Shown: piece by piece, positions 59,408 to 64,000 of the stretch | Layout: every line of letters starts with the position of its first letter | Numbering within the stretch: the stretch's first letter is position 1 | Assembly: GCF_021513275.1 (NCBI RefSeq) | Contig: NZ_CP090978.1 | Coordinates: 3,162,001 to 3,226,000 of the forward strand | Origin: Paenibacillus hexagrammi | Lineage (GTDB): Bacteria; Bacillota; Bacilli; Paenibacillales; NBRC-103111 | Direction: 5' to 3' | DNA length: 64,000 nt | Program-made: the position numbers and the translations under genes | The notes under the pieces: model-generated | What the model was told of the DNA's origin: nothing | The model's input: only the letters and a program-made list of their open reading frames with translations | Database searches by the model: none

Positions 59408-59877
59408 TAGGTATCGATATAGGTACCTTCTTTAAATGTATAATAGTCGTAGTAATATCTTAAACCTTTTGCTTCCTGCTTCTTATAAAATACTTCCCAC
59501 ACATATTGGCTGCCGAGCTTGCCAGGCAGAATCCGCAAAGTCTCAATTGCTGGATCTTTCTTCAGCATGGTTTCCCGAACCTGGTCCTCGGTAAAAGCTT
59601 CCGCGGCTACTTCTGTGTGAACTTCTTTATCAGAGATCCATACAACAACCTGCTGACCGATCTTGTCCTCGCCTCTTATGATTTGAAAAGGCTCATCGCC
59701 ATAAAAGGAATCGACCTTGGTCGCTTTCGTTAATATCGTTTTCTCATAAGCTGTTTCAACAGCCTTACTGTTAGCATCCCAGTGTTCGTTCTGTACACTC
59801 AGGTAGAAACGGGTGATGACAACGATAAGTGTCAACAGAACGAATATCCCCAGCATGATGACTCTTCTCCAGAGCAC
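59389..59877 (-). CDS. YpmB-like membrane protein (DUF5590)
   Basis: 162 residues with one N-terminal membrane helix (about 7-26, MLGIFVLLTLIVVITRF) and an extracytoplasmic PepSY-like or cystatin-like domain (DSFYGDEPFQIIRG, VWEVFYKK, YYDYYTFKEGTYID). Resembles B. subtilis YpmB, whose gene lies near aspB-asnS-dnaD; here asnS and dnaD are about 5 kb away, so synteny is partly kept. GTG at 59877, eight bases after GGAGG. Function unknown. Confidence 0.85.
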   Translation of the reverse strand: MLWRRVIMLGIFVLLTLIVVITRFYLSVQNEHWDANSKAVETAYEKTILTKATKVDSFYGDEPFQIIRGEDKIGQQVVVWISDKEVHTEVAAEAFTEDQVRETMLKKDPAIETLRILPGKLGSQYVWEVFYKKQEAKGLRYYYDYYTFKEGTYIDTYRLSLQ

Positions 59878-59924
59878 TTACCCTGCCTCCTTCGGTCTAT
59901 TTCGATCCAATTGGGGGAAAACGA

Positions 59925-61223
59925 TTAGGATTGAGTCAATCGATCGAAGCATTGCTCGAACTCAAACTTGATTTTCTCTTCATCTAAAGTTAGGCATTGA
60001 CCGCCGCGCACAACCCATTTGCCATCCACACATACATCCACGACATCTTTAGCCGATGCTGAATAGATCGCATGAGAGATAAAATCGGTTTTCGGCAGAA
60101 AATGAGGCTGGTCGATATCCAGCGCGATAAAGTCCGCCTTCATGCCAGGTGCAAGCTGTCCCACATTGTCCAGCCAAATGGATTCAGCTCCCCACTTTGT
60201 TCCCATAAGCAGGGCCTCGGTTGCTGGAACTGCGACAGGGTCACCTGATACTCCTTTATGAATCAAAGCAGCCAAACGCATTTCCTCGAACATATCAAGA
60301 TTATTATTCGAAGCAGCTCCATCGGTTCCTAACGAAACCTTGACTCCGGCACGAAGTAATTCTGGTACCCGCGCAACGCCGCTAGCAAGCTTCAGATTGC
60401 TTCCCGGATTGTGCGAAATACGTACATCATAACGTTTCAACACTTCAATCTCTTCATCAGTAAGATGTACACCGTGTGCGACAAGCGTAGGGCGGCTGAA
60501 GACACCGATCTTCTCTAAATGTGCAACAGGTCGTAAGCCATACTGATCAACGTTGGCCTGCACTTCCCTGCTCGTTTCGGACATGTGTGTATGTATCGGA
60601 AGGTTCAAATCATGAGCAACCTGTACAATCTTTTCAATATAATCAGGCGGACAAGTATAAGGAGCATGCGGCGACATCATTGTTGTAATTCTTCCGTCCG
60701 CTTTGCCATGCCAGTTCTTTGCGAATTCAGTAGCTTCATTTAGCTTTGCAACTTGTACATCAGGAGGACACAGCCCGATTACTCCGCGGGTCAAACATGC
60801 TCTCATACCCGATTGTTCAACAGCCTGGGCTACTTCATTCATATGGTCGTACATGTCGACAAAAGTCGTCGTGCCGCCCTTCAGCATTTCCAATATCGAG
60901 AGAAGGGTGCCCCACTTAACATCTTGTGTAGTAAACTTGGCTTCCATTGGCCACATCTTCTGTTCTAACCAGATTTGAAGCGCCATATCGTCCCCATAGC
61001 CTCTGAGCAAAGACATCGCTGCATGACCGTGTGTGTTAACAAGACCCGGCATATACAGTTTATTCGTACCGTCTATGTATTCATCGAAGATTTCGCTTTC
61101 AGCAGGACTACCTTCATGAATGGAAGTGATGCGGTTACCTTCTATAACCATATATCCTCGAATGACTGGATTGCTAGTATCGGATGTGATAAAAATCCCA
61201 TTCTTTATACACGTTTTTTTCAT
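59925..61223 (-). CDS. mtaD: 5-methylthioadenosine / S-adenosylhomocysteine deaminase
   Basis: Amidohydrolase-superfamily zinc enzyme that deaminates MTA and SAH to inosine derivatives. Metal and active-site motifs: VNTHGHAAMSLLRG (near residue 62), THMSET, VAHGVHLTDEEI, and SLGTDGAASNNNLDMFEE. ATG at 61223 is favoured over an earlier in-frame start by AAAGGA upstream; 432 residues, the family length. In a genome with methionine salvage it offers a second path for MTA. Divergent from the phosphate-uptake genes. Confidence 0.9.
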   Translation of the reverse strand: MKKTCIKNGIFITSDTSNPVIRGYMVIEGNRITSIHEGSPAESEIFDEYIDGTNKLYMPGLVNTHGHAAMSLLRGYGDDMALQIWLEQKMWPMEAKFTTQDVKWGTLLSILEMLKGGTTTFVDMYDHMNEVAQAVEQSGMRACLTRGVIGLCPPDVQVAKLNEATEFAKNWHGKADGRITTMMSPHAPYTCPPDYIEKIVQVAHDLNLPIHTHMSETSREVQANVDQYGLRPVAHLEKIGVFSRPTLVAHGVHLTDEEIEVLKRYDVRISHNPGSNLKLASGVARVPELLRAGVKVSLGTDGAASNNNLDMFEEMRLAALIHKGVSGDPVAVPATEALLMGTKWGAESIWLDNVGQLAPGMKADFIALDIDQPHFLPKTDFISHAIYSASAKDVVDVCVDGKWVVRGGQCLTLDEEKIKFEFEQCFDRLTQS

Positions 61224-61454
61224 AGTAAAATATCCTTTCTTCGCGCATTCTAAAGCAAACAACGCTTTTTCCACTGTACATCTTCATTCCCTGAAAATCA
61301 AGAAAGGAATAAATGTGCAACATATTGGATTTACCATTGCTTTCCGCACAAAATTTATGATATTTTTAATCTCGTGAGTTTTCAACAAATTGGTCTATTT
61401 TACTAGAAAAATCGATCAATATGATGTACATATAGAAAAATATAGGAGGATCTT

Positions 61455-62078
61455 ATGACATTATTCTCGAAAAAGAGCGATGTGGACTTTCTTCAGCTGT
61501 TAATTCAATCAGCGGAGAACGCGCTTCAAACGGCTCAAATGTTCCGCACGGCCATGATGGGGGACAAGCCCCCGACAGATTTCGTGAAAGCGATCCATGA
61601 CTTGGAGCATCAAGGTGATTCCATTACGCATGAGATCTTCAAAGGCTTAAACAAAGTTTTCATTACACCTCTAGATCGGGAAGACATTATGGAGTTAGCC
61701 TCCAAAGTAGACGATGTCACGGACGGTATCGAAGCTACGATCGCTCGGTTTGACTATTTAAATTTGACTTATACAGATCAGTTCATGCGCGACTTTTCAG
61801 CTGTCATTGTTGACTCATGTCAGCATATGCTGGATGCATTTAAGCTTTTGGCAAGGAAAAAATATATGCAGATTTCGGAGCATACGGTTGCCATCAACAG
61901 CTTGGAAAATGACGGGGATCGTCTCATGAGAGAAGGCATCCGTCAAATTTTCTTAGCTAAAAAAGATATCTATGAAGACTTCAAGCTGAAGGAAGTTTAT
62001 GAACGTTTGGAAGAAACTACAGATGCCTGTGAAGATGTCGCCAACATTCTGGAAAGTGTCGTTCTTCGTTATTCTTGA
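61455..62078 (+). CDS. DUF47 / PhoU-like phosphate transport accessory protein
   Basis: 207-residue all-helical cytoplasmic protein of the DUF47 family (PhoU-like). Acidic metal-type residues repeat in IHDLEHQGDSITHEIF and VDDVTDGIEATIARFD. These proteins almost always precede Pit-type transporters, as here with a 22-base gap, and are thought to modulate them. ATG at 61455 follows AGGAGG. Confidence 0.93.
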   Translation: MTLFSKKSDVDFLQLLIQSAENALQTAQMFRTAMMGDKPPTDFVKAIHDLEHQGDSITHEIFKGLNKVFITPLDREDIMELASKVDDVTDGIEATIARFDYLNLTYTDQFMRDFSAVIVDSCQHMLDAFKLLARKKYMQISEHTVAINSLENDGDRLMREGIRQIFLAKKDIYEDFKLKEVYERLEETTDACEDVANILESVVLRYS

Positions 62079-62100
62079 GGATCGGCGCTAGGAGGATAAC

Positions 62101-63099
62101 ATGATAACCTATCTCATCATCATTGTGGCGCTCGCACTGCTATTTGATTTTATCAATGGCTTTCATGATACGGCAAACGCGATCGCTACATCTATCTCGA
62201 CTCGGGCTCTCAGCCCCAGAGTCGCTGTCATCATGGCAGCCTCTCTGAACTTTCTAGGTGCGGTTGTCTCCTCGGAGGTTGCCAAGACGGTAGGGGGTAA
62301 AATTGCCAACCCCGCCACGATTGATCATGGCATCGAGATTGTCATCGCCGCCCTGTTGGCTGCGATTATTTGGAACCTATTAACCTGGTACTTCGGCATT
62401 CCATCTTCTTCGTCCCATACTTTAATTGGCGCACTAGCAGGTGCGGTCATCGCTGGTGCCGGCTATCATTCCGTGAATTGGAGCGGTTTCACCGAAATTA
62501 TCATCATTTTGGTGCTGTCACCTATCGTAGCATTCGGCGTCGGCTTGCTAGTCATGTTTTTCTTGAAATATCTGGTTTTATGGACAGGCAATAAATCGAG
62601 ATCAAAATACAACAGGACTTTTCGTACATTACAAGTTATCACGGCTGCACTTCTTTCTTACTCCCATGGTGGTAACGATGCGCAAAAAGCAATGGGTATT
62701 ATCGTTTTCGCTCTCGTAGCTGGAAATTTCCAAAGCACATTGGATGTACCCCTGTGGGTAAAACTTGCTGCTGCAATCGCCATGGGTCTTGGAACTTCCA
62801 TCGGTGGATGGCGAATCATTAAAACAATCAGTCGTAAAATCATTAAAATCGAGCCAATCAACGGCTTCGCTTCCGACCTGACTTCGTCGATTGTCATTCA
62901 GGTATCCACGCACTTAGGTATGCCTTTGTCCACAACCCACGTCATTTCTTCCGCAATTATCGGAACAGGAAGTGTGATGAGGTTCCATGAAGTCCAGTGG
63001 GCAACTGTCGGTCGTATGGTAATTACTTGGGTTATTACGATTCCGATTAGTATCGCGTTATCGTACATCATCTACTTTTTACTCTTCAAATTGTTTTAA
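62101..63099 (+). CDS. pit: Low-affinity inorganic phosphate transporter, PiT family
   Basis: Integral membrane symporter for phosphate. Two family repeats are visible: NGFHDTANAIATSISTRAL near residue 18 and SHGGNDAQKAMGIIVFAL near 190, each with the Asp-Ala core; about 10 hydrophobic helices. 332 residues. Co-transcribed with the DUF47 gene; an AGGAGG site lies upstream of the ATG. Confidence 0.94.
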   Translation: MITYLIIIVALALLFDFINGFHDTANAIATSISTRALSPRVAVIMAASLNFLGAVVSSEVAKTVGGKIANPATIDHGIEIVIAALLAAIIWNLLTWYFGIPSSSSHTLIGALAGAVIAGAGYHSVNWSGFTEIIIILVLSPIVAFGVGLLVMFFLKYLVLWTGNKSRSKYNRTFRTLQVITAALLSYSHGGNDAQKAMGIIVFALVAGNFQSTLDVPLWVKLAAAIAMGLGTSIGGWRIIKTISRKIIKIEPINGFASDLTSSIVIQVSTHLGMPLSTTHVISSAIIGTGSVMRFHEVQWATVGRMVITWVITIPISIALSYIIYFLLFKLF

Positions 63100-63124
63100 C
63101 ATAAGGAATAACTTTCCTAACATC

Positions 63125-63180
63125 TGAAAAAAGACCTCCTTCGTCGCCTGAAAAGGCATCGATGGAGGTCTTCATGTTTT
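63125..63180. terminator. Terminator between pit and rex
   Basis: AAGACCTCC / GGAGGTCTT, nine perfect pairs with a 24-base loop. The minus-strand side is followed by TTTTTT, so it fits rex best; the plus side has a weaker TTTT and may serve pit. Confidence 0.75.
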
Positions 63181-63209
63181 ATGAGCCTAAGATTCCGATT
63201 GCTCGGTAA

Positions 63210-63830
63210 TTAATCCAGGTAGTAGGCCAAGCTCTGCAGCTCTGTTGTAAAATCCGCATGGTGCACGCGAACCTCACCAGGAACTTTAATAATAACAGGG
63301 GCAAAATTTAAGATCGCTTCAATGCCAGCCTCTACGAATTGATTCGCTACATTTTGCGCTTCTGCAGCCGGTACCGTGATAATGCCAATTCTAACCCCTA
63401 ATCGGGCCAACGTTTCTTTCATTTCACTCATGGGCTGCACCGTAAGATTATTAATGGTTTCACCGGTCTTCTGCGGCATCGCGTCAAAAACAGCTACAAT
63501 CTTCATATCGTTTCTGAGATACGTATTATAATTGCAAAGGGCTCGACCTAAATTGCCAGCTCCGACAAGAGCAACCTGAAGCTGGCGATCCAACTTTAGA
63601 ATCTGGCGGATTTTTTCGATCAAATAAGCAACATCATAGCCGATGCCCTTTTTGCCGAATTCCCCGAAATACGCCAAATCCTTACGAATTTGAGCTGGAT
63701 TGAGATCCAATTTGTGTCCCAAATCCTGCGAGGAAACGGTCATAATATTTTTCATCGCGAGTTCATTAAGAAATCGTAAATAAATCGGCAGACGACGAAC
63801 GACAGCCTCGGAAATTTTTTGCGACTTCAT
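63210..63830 (-). CDS. rex: Redox-sensing transcriptional repressor Rex
   Basis: Repressor that binds DNA when NADH/NAD is low and controls fermentation and respiration genes. Winged helix in residues 1-75 (VSSQDLGHKLDLNPAQIRKDLAYFGEFG), Rossmann domain with VALVGAGNLGRAL near 86-98. ATG at 63830 follows GGAGG by seven bases; its ATGA overlaps the stop of the upstream helicase gene. 206 residues. Rex boxes (TTGTGA...TCACAA type) were not found in the window. Confidence 0.96.
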   Translation of the reverse strand: MKSQKISEAVVRRLPIYLRFLNELAMKNIMTVSSQDLGHKLDLNPAQIRKDLAYFGEFGKKGIGYDVAYLIEKIRQILKLDRQLQVALVGAGNLGRALCNYNTYLRNDMKIVAVFDAMPQKTGETINNLTVQPMSEMKETLARLGVRIGIITVPAAEAQNVANQFVEAGIEAILNFAPVIIKVPGEVRVHHADFTTELQSLAYYLD

Positions 63831-64000
63831 CGCTGCTCCTCCCCCATCCATTCCTTAATTCTTGGAAGCATCTGTTCCGTTGTCATATGTTCGATCTTAG
63901 GCCCCGGCAGTGAATATAGGAAATACTTCCCATAATAAGTATCGATAACGCGGGTATCATAAATAATAACAATTCCCTTGTCCGTTGCACGTCTAACCAA
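63827..64000 (-). CDS. DinG/XPD-type ATP-dependent helicase, C-terminal end only
   Basis: The last 57 codons of a gene that begins beyond the right edge. The sequence includes GIVIIYDTRVIDTYYGKYF and ends LLPRIKEWMGEEQR-like (here MLPRIKEWM), matching the C-terminus of DinG/YpvA helicases, including the GPKIEHM region. The stop overlaps the rex start (ATGA). Few residues are present, so the assignment rests on the C-terminal similarity alone. Confidence 0.7.
   Translation of the reverse strand: MVRRATDKGIVIIYDTRVIDTYYGKYFLYSLPGPKIEHMTTEQMLPRIKEWMGEEQR

Overview
The window looks like a chromosomal segment of a Paenibacillus-like, endospore-forming Gram-positive bacterium (Bacillales). Supporting this are strong AGGAGG-type ribosome binding sites, TTG/GTG starts, a YesM/YesN-type two-component system beside CUT1 sugar transporters, an S-layer-homology protein, a fused double dynamin (DynA type), Rex, a YpmB-like protein, AsnS and DnaD as neighbours, single-chain GlyRS, and T-box leaders before glyQS and proBA. 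No rRNA, tRNA or CRISPR array was seen.

Layout. 1-1641: end of an ABC transporter operon with an SGNH hydrolase. 1917-5558: a heterodimeric ABC exporter (BmrC/BmrD-like). 5905-16353: a fructan/sucrose island on the minus strand, in transcription order binding protein, sensor kinase, AraC-type response regulator, anchored levanase-like GH32, two permeases, intracellular-type GH32; the levanase promoter carries a 17-bp direct repeat at a 23-bp offset. 16544-21346: double dynamin, a 93-residue protein, endonuclease III. 21539-26585: SLH protein, GerMN lipoprotein, cell-wall amidase. 26800-32392: leuCD, a divergent LysR regulator, a WYL regulator, a short-chain dehydrogenase and an AhpD-like protein. 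32534-41712: a putative sulfite/cysteine locus (LysR, YeiH, cysteine dioxygenase) in which yeiH is cut in two by about 6.5 kb of AT-richer foreign DNA carrying secreted proteins, an IS110-type element and a truncated MobA/MobL relaxase. 41821-52763: glyQS with a glycine T-box, MtnU-like amidase, DinB-like protein, mtnE, then T-box-proB-proA-proC-mtnW-mtnX-mtnB. 52828-64000: dnaD, asnS, ackA, hydroxyacyl-CoA dehydrogenase, a short FtsH-like protease with a membrane partner, ypmB-like, MTA/SAH deaminase, DUF47-Pit phosphate uptake, rex and the end of a DinG-like helicase gene.

How the genes fit together. Methionine salvage (mtnE, mtnW, mtnX, mtnB, probably mtnU and the MTA deaminase) is concentrated here, and mtnWXB lie directly behind proline biosynthesis genes under a T-box, with no S-box seen. 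The GH32 enzymes, importer and two-component system make one inducible fructan system. The locus around the interrupted yeiH joins a LysR regulator, a putative exporter and cysteine dioxygenase, consistent with handling sulfite from cysteine breakdown.

Data quality. At least 17 genes contain one-base length changes, nearly all in homopolymer runs, including the normally indispensable glyQS and asnS; restoring each run gives a full-length family member. One levanase codon contains a run of 26 G. Most of these breaks are probably sequence errors, so such genes are annotated at full length with the break noted. The yeiH insertion and the in-frame stop in the LysR gene are of a different kind and may be real.
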